64,000 bases of DNA, taken from positions 148,122 through 212,121 of the forward strand of contig JAHDXL010000004.1 of NCBI GenBank assembly GCA_023382935.1, given 5' to 3'. Of the stretch, positions 8,558-17,073 are shown piece by piece. The notes below the pieces were generated by a model. It worked only from the letters and a program-made list of their open reading frames with translations, had not been told where the DNA came from and did not search any database. The stretch is from Phycisphaerales bacterium. Its GTDB lineage: Bacteria; Planctomycetota; Phycisphaerae; Phycisphaerales; UBA1924. Made by a program: the position numbers and the translations under genes. Every line of letters begins with the position of its first letter. The first letter of the stretch is position 1.

Positions 8558-9814
8558 ATGCGATCCATCAGCCTGTTTAGTGTCGTCACCTTGACGGGGC
8601 TTGCTTCGGCCGCCCCCACTTTCAACACGCCCACCACGTTGTCCACCCCGCTTCGCCCCGACGGTGTGGCGACGGGTGACTTCAACGCCGACGGCGCCCT
8701 CGATCTGGCCGTCACCACGGAGGCCCCGGACAAGATCAGCATCTTCTTCAATGCCGGCGCGGGGGTCTTTGGTGCGCCTGTCAACGTGCTCACCGGGGCG
8801 GGCACCGGTGCCGCGGCCATCCAGGCGGCCGACGTGGACGCCGACGGCGACGTGGATCTGGTCGTGGTGCTCAAAGGCATCAACCAGGTGCGCACCTATC
8901 TGAACACAGCGGGCACGTTTGCAGCCGGCTCCAGCGTCGGTACGGGCGACGAGCCGGTTGACCTGCAGGCGGCCGACATCGACGCCGACGGGGACATCGA
9001 CTTCGCCACATCGAACCGCACCGGAAACTCGGTGACCATCCTCACCAACAGCGGCGGGGCTCTCTCCCCGTCGAGCGTAAACGTCGGCGGCGACCCGCAC
9101 CATCTGGCTCTGGCCGACTTCGACGCCGATGGCGACGTCGACATCGCTGTCTCGGCCCACGATGACAGGGCTGTGCAGATCTACACGAACAGCGCCGGTG
9201 CCTTTGCGCTCTCCACCTCGCTGACACCCAACTTCAACAACCGCCCGTCGGGTGTGACCACCGGGGACTTCGACGGCAACGGCACGAAGGACATCGCCGC
9301 CACAGCGGGCAACTTCGTCTCGGTATGGCTCAACACCGCAGGCGTATTCGGCGCGCCGACCGCATTGGGAAGCGGCGGGCTCAACCCCAACTCCATCGTG
9401 GCCGCCGATCTGGACATGGACGGCGCCCTCGATCTGATCGCCGTCAATCAGGACAGCGCCAACGTCGCAGTCTTCGCCGGCACGGGCGCCGGCACGTTCG
9501 GCCCGGCGTCGATCCTGGGCGTGGGTGTCAGCCCGCAGCGCATCGCCATCGGCGACATCGACGGCAACTTCAGCCCCGACCTGGGCGTCACCAACCGTGA
9601 CTCAGACTCGACCACCATCTATTTCAACTCGGCCTCGGGGATCCCCTGCGACGCAGACCGCACCAACGACGGCATCCTCGACTTCTTCGACGTGCAGGAC
9701 TTCCTCAATGACTTCAGTGCTGGCAACCCCTCGGCCGATCTGAACGCCGATGGAACCCTCAACTTCTTCGACGCGCAGGCCTACCTGGCGTTCTTCGCGG
9801 CCGGCTGCCCATGA
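8558..9814 (+). CDS. Secreted FG-GAP/VCBS repeat protein with GC-type dockerin tail
   Basis: This 418-residue protein has a signal peptide (MRSISLFSVVTLTGLASAA) and then at least six FG-GAP/VCBS-type repeats of the form GDFNADGALDLAV and AADVDADGDVDLVVV, predicted to form a calcium-binding beta propeller. It ends with DGILDFFDVQDFL and DGTLNFFDAQAYLAFF then AAGCP, the same dockerin tail as the protein at 3069-4532. ATG 8558 is preceded by AAGGAG at seven bases. A sigma-54 promoter lies upstream and a hairpin terminator downstream, so it is monocistronic. It is probably an extracellular adhesive or structural protein; the ligand is unknown. Confidence 0.9.
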   Translation: MRSISLFSVVTLTGLASAAPTFNTPTTLSTPLRPDGVATGDFNADGALDLAVTTEAPDKISIFFNAGAGVFGAPVNVLTGAGTGAAAIQAADVDADGDVDLVVVLKGINQVRTYLNTAGTFAAGSSVGTGDEPVDLQAADIDADGDIDFATSNRTGNSVTILTNSGGALSPSSVNVGGDPHHLALADFDADGDVDIAVSAHDDRAVQIYTNSAGAFALSTSLTPNFNNRPSGVTTGDFDGNGTKDIAATAGNFVSVWLNTAGVFGAPTALGSGGLNPNSIVAADLDMDGALDLIAVNQDSANVAVFAGTGAGTFGPASILGVGVSPQRIAIGDIDGNFSPDLGVTNRDSDSTTIYFNSASGIPCDADRTNDGILDFFDVQDFLNDFSAGNPSADLNADGTLNFFDAQAYLAFFAAGCP

Positions 9815-9858
9815 CACTCTTCCTCCATCGGGCCTGAACACAGGCCCATCACGCGAGC

Positions 9859-9890
9859 CTCGCCCGGGTGACCAGCCCGGGCGAGTCTCT
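9859..9890 (+). terminator. Strong hairpin terminator
   Basis: CTCGCCCGGG pairs perfectly with CCCGGGCGAG (10 bp) around a 7-base loop, followed by TCTCTT. It lies between the plus-strand FG-GAP gene and the end of the minus-strand ars operon. The T tract is poor, and the stem could serve both directions. Confidence 0.65.
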
Positions 9891-9928
9891 TCCCAGAACG
9901 AACCACACAACGGAGCGGTGCGGCCGCG

Positions 9929-10609
9929 TCAGCCGCCGGTGAAGTTGGTTCGCACGCACAGATAGAAGCCAACTCCCACAAGCACCAGTCCGGCCAGGAT
10001 GCGCAGCCATCGCTCGATGCGTGCGATCTGATCGAAGGCCAGTCCGATGCCGCGTGCCCCAAACGCGACTCCCAGTGCGAACACGAGGACCGGCGCCCCC
10101 GTGGCGATTCCATAGGTCAGAGGCACGACGATTGCCGAATCGGACTTTGCTGCCAACGGAATCAGACTCCCGAAGAAGATGGCGGCCGAAGACGGACAGA
10201 ACGAGAGCGCAAAGACCACGCCCAGCACGAAAGCCCCCAGAGCATCGCCGCGTCCGGCGAGTCTCTCAGAGACGGCACCCGCGCGCGTGCCGAAAGATGG
10301 CGCAGGGATGATTCCCATGAGCATGCCTCCGGCAATGATGAGCACCGGACCGACCAGAAGCCCGATGTATCGGTTGAGCGCCGCCGAGGCGGTGGCTGCA
10401 GCGAGCAGCCCCCCCGCCAGAACGGCTGCCAATGCGGTGTAGCACAGCGTTCGCCCGAGCACATAGGCCACTCCCGAGACAGCCGACCGGCGTGGCGTGC
10501 CTGCGTGCCGACCCAGGTATGACACCGCCGCGATGTTGGTTGCCAAGGGACACGGGCTGATGGCCGTGAGCAGCCCAAGTATCGCGGCGCTGGCCAGTTC
10601 GGCGATCAT
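9929..10609 (-). CDS. arsG: ArsG-family aromatic arsenical efflux permease (DsbD/CcdA-like membrane protein)
   Basis: This 226-residue protein has about six membrane helices, including GLLTAISPCPLATNIAAVSY near the start (C20) and VVFALSFCPSSAAIFFGSL (C138). It looks like a compact CcdA/DsbD transmembrane unit, the layout of ArsG-type permeases that export trivalent aromatic arsenicals in ArsEFG systems. The start ATG 10609 overlaps the stop of the ArsF-like gene by four bases; the longer frame to 10711 would run into that gene. Its place as last gene of an ArsR-headed operon supports the call. A general cytochrome-biogenesis role is the main alternative. Confidence 0.75.
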   Translation of the reverse strand: MIAELASAAILGLLTAISPCPLATNIAAVSYLGRHAGTPRRSAVSGVAYVLGRTLCYTALAAVLAGGLLAAATASAALNRYIGLLVGPVLIIAGGMLMGIIPAPSFGTRAGAVSERLAGRGDALGAFVLGVVFALSFCPSSAAIFFGSLIPLAAKSDSAIVVPLTYGIATGAPVLVFALGVAFGARGIGLAFDQIARIERWLRILAGLVLVGVGFYLCVRTNFTGG

Positions 10610-11121
10610 CCGGCGGCCTCGAGCATGGACTGCACATGCCCGACGATGTATGCCTCGAACTTCACCGGATCGTCGTGGATGAGTTTCCAGACCTCGCCGA
10701 GGTTTTCCCACCGGGCTTCGGGCCCCGGACCCTGCACCACGACGGAGCCGAACGCCAGCCCGAAGTCGTCGCGGAAATGCCGGTGTGCGGGCTGGTCGAA
10801 GTTGACGACCTCGAAGCGGAGCATGCCGAAGCCGATTTCATCCGCAAAGCGAGACTCGACGATGCGCTTCGTGCTCGCCTCGATCGAAAGACAGGTTGGA
10901 CACCGCGCGTTGCCGTGAAAGTAGTAGACGACGACGGCGTCGGGATGCACTTCCAGACTCTCGGCCGCAGAATGGTCGACCAGGGGCGGCGCCGGCGCAC
11001 TCTGCCGGGCTTCGCGTGCCAGCCCGAAGGCCAGCGCTCCAGCCGCGATGCCGACCAGCGCGACTCCCGCCATCGCCTTGCCCGTGACGCGCCCGCGCCT
11101 GACGAACCGATCTGACATCAC
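10606..11121 (-). CDS. arsF: ArsF-like thioredoxin-fold protein (nitroreductase subunit family)
   Basis: This 171-residue protein has one N-terminal membrane anchor (~15-35) and a periplasmic domain with YYFHGNARCPTCLSIE (C74 and C77, a CxxC motif), followed by FEVVNFDQPAHRHF. The pattern matches proteins annotated as ArsF, reported to act with ArsE and ArsG in reducing and exporting nitro-aromatic arsenicals. It is coupled to the ArsG-like gene by an ATGA overlap and follows the small thioredoxin-like gene by nine bases. The electron route through the two CxxC proteins is inferred. Confidence 0.75.
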   Translation of the reverse strand: MMSDRFVRRGRVTGKAMAGVALVGIAAGALAFGLAREARQSAPAPPLVDHSAAESLEVHPDAVVVYYFHGNARCPTCLSIEASTKRIVESRFADEIGFGMLRFEVVNFDQPAHRHFRDDFGLAFGSVVVQGPGPEARWENLGEVWKLIHDDPVKFEAYIVGHVQSMLEAAG

Positions 11122-11130
11122 GCCCTCCTC

Positions 11131-11370
11131 TCACTGGAGCAGTTGCTCGATCTCCTTGCTGGACAGGACGCGCCCACTGGACTTGACCTGCCCATCAATG
11201 GCGATGGCCGGTGTCATCATCACGCCGCGTGCGACGATGTCGTTCATCTTGTCAATCTTGGTGATCTCGGCCTCGATGCCCAGGTTGGCCACCGCCTCGC
11301 GGGCGCTCCTTTCAAGCGACTTGCACTTGGGACATCCTGTGCCGAGGATCTCGATCCTGCGTCCGCTCAT
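11131..11370 (-). CDS. Small thioredoxin-like CxxC protein (candidate ArsE)
   Basis: This is a 79-residue cytoplasmic thioredoxin-fold protein of the redox-active disulfide type. Its core is IEILGTGCPKCKSLE (C13, C16), with the cis-proline region MMTPAIAIDG. A GGAGGTG ribosome site lies six bases before ATG 11370. Such mini-thioredoxins usually accompany YraQ permeases and ars genes. Here it lies between the permease and ArsF-like genes, so it is the best candidate for the ArsE position, although sequence alone does not prove that. Confidence 0.85.
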   Translation of the reverse strand: MSGRRIEILGTGCPKCKSLERSAREAVANLGIEAEITKIDKMNDIVARGVMMTPAIAIDGQVKSSGRVLSSKEIEQLLQ

Positions 11371-11390
11371 GAAACACCTCCATCTCTGCT

Positions 11391-12695
11391 TCAACCCGAG
11401 ATCAGGCCATAGATCAACCCCGCTGCCGTCGATCCGACGATCACGACGGTGACATAGGCGATGGTCTTCTTCGTTCCGAGTACCTCGCGAATCACGAGCA
11501 TGCTGGGCAACGACAAGGCCGGGCCGGCCAACAGCAGTGCCAGCGCCGGACCCTTGCCCATGCCCGAGCCGATCAATCCTTCGAGAATCGGAACTTCCGT
11601 GAGTGTGGCGAAGTACATGAAGGCGCCCACGATCGAGGCGCCGAGATTGGCGCCGACGCCGTTGCCCCCGACCGCACGCTCGACCCATTCCGGTGGAACC
11701 AGCCCGCGCGACTCGGGTGTGCCGAGCAGCAGCCCGGCGACGAACACGCCGCCGATGAGCAGTGGAGTGATGAGTTTGGCATAGCCCCAGGTCTGGGCCC
11801 ACCACTCGCGACCCTGTTCGCCCGCCCGGGGCATCATCAGGCACAGGGCGACAATGGCACCAGCAAACGCGACGACTGGCTCGTGCGGCAGCAGAAAAGC
11901 CAGCGCGCCGACCAGCCAGCCGGCGCCGATCAGTCCGAGCATCGGAAACCCGAACCAACGCCACAGCACGAAAGCCAGCGGCAAGGCGGACCCGATGGTC
12001 AGCGGCCACTTGTTCGCAGCCATGAAATGCCACAAGCCGGTGGCGTCCGGTGAACCGGCCCAGTTGGCGAAGATGAGCACCGCGATCATCAGGCCGAACA
12101 AAGCCACCAGTTGGTGCAGCGGGCGCGCCTCGCCGGCATCAGGTGCGACGGCGACGACATCGGCCTTGTCTGCGTTGGTGCCGCCGCGCTCGAAGATCGA
12201 GGCCATGACCAACCCAATCACCAGGCTGAACACGATTGCTCCGAGGGCCCGTGCCAGGCCGATCTCGACCCCCAGCACGCGTGCCGTGAGGATGACGGCC
12301 AGCACGTTGATCGCCGGTCCTGCGTAGAGAAACGCCATCGCGGGCCCCAGACCGGCGCCCATGCGATAGATGCCGGCAAAGAGCGGGAGAACCGTGCATG
12401 AGCACACCGCGAGAATGCAGCCGGACGTCGCGCCGACCCCGTAGGCCGCGGGCTTGGCAGCCTTCGGCCCCAGGTATTTCATCACGGCCGCCTTGTCGAC
12501 AAAGGCCGCGATGGCTCCGGCGATCAGGAACGCCGGGAGCAGGCACAGGATCACGTGCTCGCGGGCGTACCACTGCGTCAGGCGCAGACCCTCTCCCACG
12601 GCGCGCTCCACCGACGCGTCGCCGATCGGCAAGAGGTACACCCCCACAAAGAGTGCGACCAAAGCGATCAGTTTGGTCCATTCTCGCCGTTCCAT
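11391..12695 (-). CDS. YraQ/UPF0718 (DUF318) family permease
   Basis: The 434-residue protein has about ten membrane helices in two halves. It carries the family signature SGCILAVCSCTVLPLFAG (C93, C98, C100) and its C-terminal counterpart FATLTEVPILEGLIGSGMGKG. Family members are found in arsenic operons (ArsP and relatives export trivalent organoarsenicals) and next to mini-thioredoxins. Its ATG lies inside the 3' end of arsR (28-base overlap), so expression is coupled to the repressor. Export of an arsenical is the likely role; the exact substrate is open. Confidence 0.85.
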   Translation of the reverse strand: MERREWTKLIALVALFVGVYLLPIGDASVERAVGEGLRLTQWYAREHVILCLLPAFLIAGAIAAFVDKAAVMKYLGPKAAKPAAYGVGATSGCILAVCSCTVLPLFAGIYRMGAGLGPAMAFLYAGPAINVLAVILTARVLGVEIGLARALGAIVFSLVIGLVMASIFERGGTNADKADVVAVAPDAGEARPLHQLVALFGLMIAVLIFANWAGSPDATGLWHFMAANKWPLTIGSALPLAFVLWRWFGFPMLGLIGAGWLVGALAFLLPHEPVVAFAGAIVALCLMMPRAGEQGREWWAQTWGYAKLITPLLIGGVFVAGLLLGTPESRGLVPPEWVERAVGGNGVGANLGASIVGAFMYFATLTEVPILEGLIGSGMGKGPALALLLAGPALSLPSMLVIREVLGTKKTIAYVTVVIVGSTAAGLIYGLISG

Positions 12696-13111
12696 AGTGC
12701 ACCTTCAAGGCGCCGGGCACCGCAGCATGTCTTGCCGGGAGCCAGCGCAACTTGGTCGCGCAGATTGGGGCACCACTCGACAATGCCGTCGATGAGCCGC
12801 GAGAGTCGATCGCACAGGTCGCCGCACCGGGCCGCGTACCACACCGTGCGCCCCTGTTTCTCGGCGCCGAGTACGCCGACGGCCGCGAGGATCTTCAAGT
12901 GCTTGTTGACCACGGAAAAGTCCAGTTCGCAGATCTCCCCGATTTCGGACGCCGAGCACGGACGCCCGCACTTGATGAGGCACGAGAGCACTCGCAGCCT
13001 CGTTGGGTCGCTCAATGCCTTGAAAAGCGACTCATCCAAGTGGTTGTCCAGCGGCGCCCGGACGCGCACGGCGGCTCGCGGCGACTCGGGTTGCTTCCGC
13101 ATTAGTGGCAT
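12668..13111 (-). CDS. arsR: ArsR/SmtB-family metalloregulatory repressor
   Basis: This 147-residue winged-helix protein has FKALSDPTRLRVLSCLIKCG, then SASEIGEICELDFSVVNKHLKIL as recognition helices and KQGRTVWYAA as the wing. It carries nine cysteines, including C44, C48, C52 and C61 around the DNA-binding helices and a C-terminal CC (129-130). The classical ELCVCDL site is absent, so arsenic would be bound by a different cysteine set. It is first in the five-gene ars operon. The start is ATG 13111, with ATG 13102 possible; neither has a clear ribosome site. Confidence 0.9.
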   Translation of the reverse strand: MPLMRKQPESPRAAVRVRAPLDNHLDESLFKALSDPTRLRVLSCLIKCGRPCSASEIGEICELDFSVVNKHLKILAAVGVLGAEKQGRTVWYAARCGDLCDRLSRLIDGIVEWCPNLRDQVALAPGKTCCGARRLEGALWNGENGPN

Positions 13112-13117
13112 ATTGTT

Positions 13118-13133
13118 GCCAGTATATATCGGC
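13118..13133. promoter_or_regulatory. Candidate ArsR operator
   Basis: GCCAGTATATATCGGC is an imperfect palindrome (12 of 16 positions self-complementary) with an AT-rich centre in otherwise GC-rich DNA. It lies directly upstream of arsR. TATACT on the minus strand within it could be a -10 element. Location and shape fit autoregulation, but this is inference. Confidence 0.35.
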
Positions 13134-13226
13134 TCAACACCTCTTGTCCATGAGTCGTCGGAAACGATGGCCTCGCCCCGCCGGGCGCCGCGGCAGCGTC
13201 CCAGCGCGTACCAATCCGGCCGCAGG

Positions 13227-14072
13227 TCACTCCCGCCGCGTATTCACCCACCCGTTGGCCAGATACTGCCAATCGGGGTTATCGGGGCAGAGCGTGTCGA
13301 ACTGCTGGTTGGCTGTCATCTCGATGGTCTGGCGCGACTCCCAAGTGTGCAGTTCGGAGTGACCGTCGGCAAAGCCGATGGTGCTGGCGTCGTGATGCCA
13401 GACGGTGAGCGGGTCGATCCATTGCTCCACGTTGAGCCGCATGACCCACGAGTTCATGTTGACCCCGCGCGGGTCCGACTCTTCGAGGAGCACGACCTTG
13501 GTCGTTGGGAAGGGAATGCTCGACAGGCGGTGCGTCACCCGATCGGAGCCGACGTAGCGCTGCCACGAGTCGTCGCCGTTCACCCAGTTGGGCATCGAAT
13601 AGGTGCGATAGGCGATGTTGCCCGCCACGCCGCGACCTCGATTGCGCACGTCGGACGGACAGTGATACGTCTCGATCGCCTCGACGTAGTCCCACAGTTT
13701 GCCGCGCCGGATGCCGCGCTCGTGGTCCTCGGTGTTGTCGCGGTTGCGCAGCGCATTGTTCCCCAGGCGGAATCCGTCATCGCGCTGCGGCCAGTCAACC
13801 CAACTGTGGTCCATCCCCCCGCCGCCGGGCGTCGGATCGCGATTGGTCCACGAACCGACGATGTGTTCAGCGCTGTCGTCGGCGTACATGACGAACGCGG
13901 CCGCGAGGTTCTTCTGCGACGCGAGGCAAAACGTTGTCTTGGCGCCCTCGCGTGCCCGCGCCAGTGCCGGCAGCAGGATGCCGATGAGCAATGCGATGAT
14001 GGCGACGACCACCAGCAGTTCGATGAGCGTGAAGGCCGTCGAGTGACGATGGGTAACCGGCAGGCTGGGCAC
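13227..14072 (-). CDS. Pilin-like protein with prepilin leader and DGH-type C-terminus
   Basis: This 281-residue protein carries a prepilin leader (STAFTLIELLVVVAIIALL) in which cleavage would follow alanine rather than the usual glycine. The rest resembles the abundant planctomycete pseudopilin-like family: ASQKNLAAAFVMYADD, TYHCPSD, and a late TIGFADGHSELHTW. Such proteins are exported and assembled by pseudopilus machinery or stay on the surface. It lies between the TIGR03790 gene upstream and arsR downstream on the same strand, with no sign of functional coupling to either. Confidence 0.88.
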   Translation of the reverse strand: MPSLPVTHRHSTAFTLIELLVVVAIIALLIGILLPALARAREGAKTTFCLASQKNLAAAFVMYADDSAEHIVGSWTNRDPTPGGGGMDHSWVDWPQRDDGFRLGNNALRNRDNTEDHERGIRRGKLWDYVEAIETYHCPSDVRNRGRGVAGNIAYRTYSMPNWVNGDDSWQRYVGSDRVTHRLSSIPFPTTKVVLLEESDPRGVNMNSWVMRLNVEQWIDPLTVWHHDASTIGFADGHSELHTWESRQTIEMTANQQFDTLCPDNPDWQYLANGWVNTRRE

Positions 14073-14127
14073 GCCGACAAATTACCCTTAGCGTCGCCCG
14101 CGCACAAGGCCCCCGGGGATCGATGGA

Positions 14128-15714
14128 TTAGCGCTCCCGTCCGCCCAGATCCTCAAAAACACTGCCGCGAATGCTGGCCTCGAGCAGGTCCTTGTCGAGC
14201 AGGTTGGCCTGTCCGTCGCGGTTCAGGTCGGTCGGATTGGCATGCCAAGCATGGAGGTCTTCGATGTCCAGCCGCCCGTCTCCATTGACATCCTCGCAAC
14301 TGCGGAAGGCCCGGGCGAGCGGATCGCCCACGACGATGTAGTGCCACGACAGGGTCGGCAGCGCGGTGTAGGCGGCCTCGGCCCAGGTCATCCGCCCGAG
14401 AATGAAGTTCCGCACCAGAGGGTAGGTATCGGTGACGGTGTTGGCGAACGGCTCCCAGCAGTGTCCGATGCCGAAGGTGCCGCCGGCGGCGATGAAGTCA
14501 GCCACCTGCTCCTGATTGAAGCGCGTACCCAGCGGGCCGAACGCCCGGGCGTTGTAACTCTCGATGGTGTTGAAAATGGCGCCGGGCAGATAGTTGAAAC
14601 TGTCCGCGAACGTGTCATTGGCGCTCACGCCCGCACCGTCGGGCGCATTGAGATGATTCGAGCCGTAATGCGCCAGCAGGATCAGGCTGTCGGACACCAG
14701 CAGGCCCTCGCCGCCGTAGTCCACGTTGGGCCCCACAATCCAGTTCGCCGTCCCCCCCAGCGCGTTGTAATGGACGCGCGCCGGGTTGAATCGTCCGTCG
14801 GCCAGCAGCAGATCTCGCGTCGACTCGAAGTCGTCATTCACGCGCATCGGCCCAATCTGATTGTCCAGTTCGGAGTTGGCGCCGGTGTCGGCGATGCCGT
14901 TGGAGCCTGACTCGTCGAGCACAAACGCGGCCCCGTTCACGTCGTAAATCAGTCCCTGCGCGCGGTTGACCATCGCCTCGATGTCGGCCTGCGTGTGCCC
15001 GTCCAACCGCACCACCAGGTACAGGTCGCCCGGCGTGATCTGCTGCTCGATCGGAGCGGAGTCATCAGACTTCCAGTAGCGGCCCGGCGTGAGCCCCTGC
15101 ATCACTGGCGCCTTCGGCTCTGTGATGAACCGATTGCTGTAGGCGCCGATCGGCGTGGTGGAGTTGCGATAGGGGTTGAGAAACAGACCATCCGAGAAAC
15201 TGTCTCCCGGCGCGCCCGCCTCGCCGGCGTCCAGGTCGATCCACAGCAGCACCAGTTCGTTGTCCACGCTGGCGCAGTTTGCGTCCCCGTCCGTGAACTC
15301 CACGCTCATGTTCGAAGGCTGGTCGCCAACCAGCGCGTTGTCAGAGTCCTCGATGCGGTGGGGCATGCCCTTGGTCAGCACGATGCACCGGATCTGTCTC
15401 GCCAGCCCTGCCGATTGCAGGTGCGCCCTGATGGGGTTGCGGATCTGGGTGACAAAGTTGGCATAGGAGATGTTCCCCGGGCTGGCGGCCGCAGCGCCCG
15501 AGGTCTGGAGATTGAACACATGCACCTGGGGATAAACGCCCGGCCGCCCGCCCACGCCGCCGGGCACCTTGGCCGATCCGGCGTAGAACTCGGCCACGTC
15601 GCGCTGCGAAGCCCGGCGCGAGTCGTAGACCACCAGCACCTGGTCGGGGCGCAATTGGGCCTGAGCCTGTGCGCAGGCCAACACTGCCACCCCGGTCAGA
15701 ACAACTGCTCGCAT
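14128..15714 (-). CDS. TIGR03790 family secreted protein with dockerin-like C-terminus
   Basis: The 528-residue protein has a signal peptide (MRAVVLTGVAVLACAQAQA) and starts its mature part with LRPDQVLVVYDSRR, as TIGR03790 proteins do. Conserved blocks include IRCIVLTKGMPHRIED, LLLADGRFNP and FGIGHCWEPFANTV. The last ~50 residues contain EDVNGDGRLDIEDLHAW and DLNRDGQANLLDKDLL, two dockerin-type calcium loops, but without the GCP ending. I chose ATG 15714 because GGAGG lies eight bases before it; ATG 15720 is only two bases from that site. The family's function is unknown. Confidence 0.85.
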   Translation of the reverse strand: MRAVVLTGVAVLACAQAQAQLRPDQVLVVYDSRRASQRDVAEFYAGSAKVPGGVGGRPGVYPQVHVFNLQTSGAAAASPGNISYANFVTQIRNPIRAHLQSAGLARQIRCIVLTKGMPHRIEDSDNALVGDQPSNMSVEFTDGDANCASVDNELVLLWIDLDAGEAGAPGDSFSDGLFLNPYRNSTTPIGAYSNRFITEPKAPVMQGLTPGRYWKSDDSAPIEQQITPGDLYLVVRLDGHTQADIEAMVNRAQGLIYDVNGAAFVLDESGSNGIADTGANSELDNQIGPMRVNDDFESTRDLLLADGRFNPARVHYNALGGTANWIVGPNVDYGGEGLLVSDSLILLAHYGSNHLNAPDGAGVSANDTFADSFNYLPGAIFNTIESYNARAFGPLGTRFNQEQVADFIAAGGTFGIGHCWEPFANTVTDTYPLVRNFILGRMTWAEAAYTALPTLSWHYIVVGDPLARAFRSCEDVNGDGRLDIEDLHAWHANPTDLNRDGQANLLDKDLLEASIRGSVFEDLGGRER

Positions 15715-15810
15715 CTTCATCCCCTCCGCATCGGATCTGATGCCAACCCAGTGTAACTCAAGCCGTTGCGCGATCCAACCAATCTTGTTCTCGGACGCAT
15801 ATCCTGCCCC

Positions 15811-16107
15811 GTGGGCCCGATCGAAGCAGGCGAGGGAGGGGTTCTGATCCGCGTCAAGGCGGTGCCCGGCGCGCGGAGCGACCAGGTCGCCGGCGTGCTG
15901 GGAGATCGACTCAAGGTTCGCGTCAGTGCCCCGCCGGAAGCGGGGAAGGCCAACCGTGCCATCGCCGAACTGCTCGCGGCCAGTCTTGGCGTCAGGGCGC
16001 GGCAAGTGACGCTGGTCGCCGGACCGGGATCGCCTGAAAAGACGTTCCTGGCTTCGGGGGTGTCGGTCGAGCAGGCGGCGCGCGCCCTGGGCATCAGCCC
16101 CGACTGA
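15811..16107 (+). CDS. DUF167/UPF0235 (YggU) family protein
   Basis: This is a 98-residue protein with the family core [35 protein letters not shown] and [17 protein letters not shown] 15811 gives the usual family length; a TTG at 15766 would add 15 residues. The fold is known but the cellular role is not established. Its end overlaps the end of pyrB (opposite strand) by 14 bases, a tail-to-tail overlap. Confidence 0.88.
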   Translation: MGPIEAGEGGVLIRVKAVPGARSDQVAGVLGDRLKVRVSAPPEAGKANRAIAELLAASLGVRARQVTLVAGPGSPEKTFLASGVSVEQAARALGISPD

Positions 16108-17071
16108 GGCAGTCACGCAGCACCGCCATGCGCGTGCGCACGCCGTTGGCCACCTGCGTGCGAATAAGCGAGCGGGCCCCGCCCGGAATGAGACCGTCGG
16201 CAGCGGCCGGGTCGATCTCCAGCCCGCGGTTGGTTGGGCCGGGGTGCATCACGACCACATCCGGCCCCAGTCGCCGCGAGCGTTCGTCGGTCATTCCGAA
16301 CATGTCGCGATACTCGCGGGGGGACGAGATGGCACCGCGGCCGGCGGCGTAACGCTCGAACTGGATCCGCAGCATCATCACTACGTTGGCGCCATCCATC
16401 GCCTCGTCCATCGACCAGACGACATCGACGCCCAGCGATCGCAGCGAGCCGGAGACCAGCGTCGGCGGACCGGCGCACACGACCGACGCGCCGAGCCCCT
16501 GCAGCAGCGCGATGTTCGAGCGGGCCACGCGCGAGGCGTTGATATCGCCGACGATGGCCACGCGCAGCCCGGCAAGGTCCAGATCCTGCCGGTCAAAGGC
16601 CTCGGCGATGGTGAGCGCGTCGCCCAAGGCCTGGGTGGGGTGTTCGTGGCGTCCGTCGCCCGCGTTGATCACCGCCATGCCGGGCAGGTGCCGGGCGATC
16701 AAGCCGGGCACACCGGACTGCTTGGCGCGGACGACAACCGCGTCGACGCCCATGGCCGCCAGCGTGCCGGCTGTGTCAATCACCGTTTCGCCCTTGTTGA
16801 CCGAACTGGAGCCGGTGGAAAGGTCGATGGTGGTGGCGCTGAGGTTGCGCGCCGCCAGGACGAAACTGGTCTTGGTGCGGGTCGAATCCTCGAAGAAGAG
16901 GGTGGCGACGAGGCGCCCCTGCAGGATCTGGCTGGGCTCGATGCGCCGGGCCTCGCGCACGATGTTGCGCATACGTTCGATGGGTTCACCGGCGATGCCG
17001 ATGAGGTTTCGCGCCGCACCGGCCGGCACGCCGGACGACGGTGATCGTGCTGGGCGCGGCGCGGTGCTCAC
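16094..17071 (-). CDS. pyrB: Aspartate carbamoyltransferase catalytic subunit
   Basis: This 325-residue protein condenses carbamoyl phosphate with aspartate in pyrimidine synthesis. Diagnostic motifs are [17 protein letters not shown] (the STRT carbamoyl-phosphate site, 63-66), [37 protein letters not shown] and [10 protein letters not shown] chose GTG 17071, which has AGGAG five bases upstream; a much longer open frame beyond it runs through the neighbouring lipoprotein gene and is not real. No pyrI regulatory subunit is nearby. The gene directly follows the lipoprotein gene (two bases apart). Confidence 0.95.
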   Translation of the reverse strand: MSTAPRPARSPSSGVPAGAARNLIGIAGEPIERMRNIVREARRIEPSQILQGRLVATLFFEDSTRTKTSFVLAARNLSATTIDLSTGSSSVNKGETVIDTAGTLAAMGVDAVVVRAKQSGVPGLIARHLPGMAVINAGDGRHEHPTQALGDALTIAEAFDRQDLDLAGLRVAIVGDINASRVARSNIALLQGLGASVVCAGPPTLVSGSLRSLGVDVVWSMDEAMDGANVVMMLRIQFERYAAGRGAISSPREYRDMFGMTDERSRRLGPDVVVMHPGPTNRGLEIDPAAADGLIPGGARSLIRTQVANGVRTRMAVLRDCLSRG

Positions 17072-17073
17072 CT

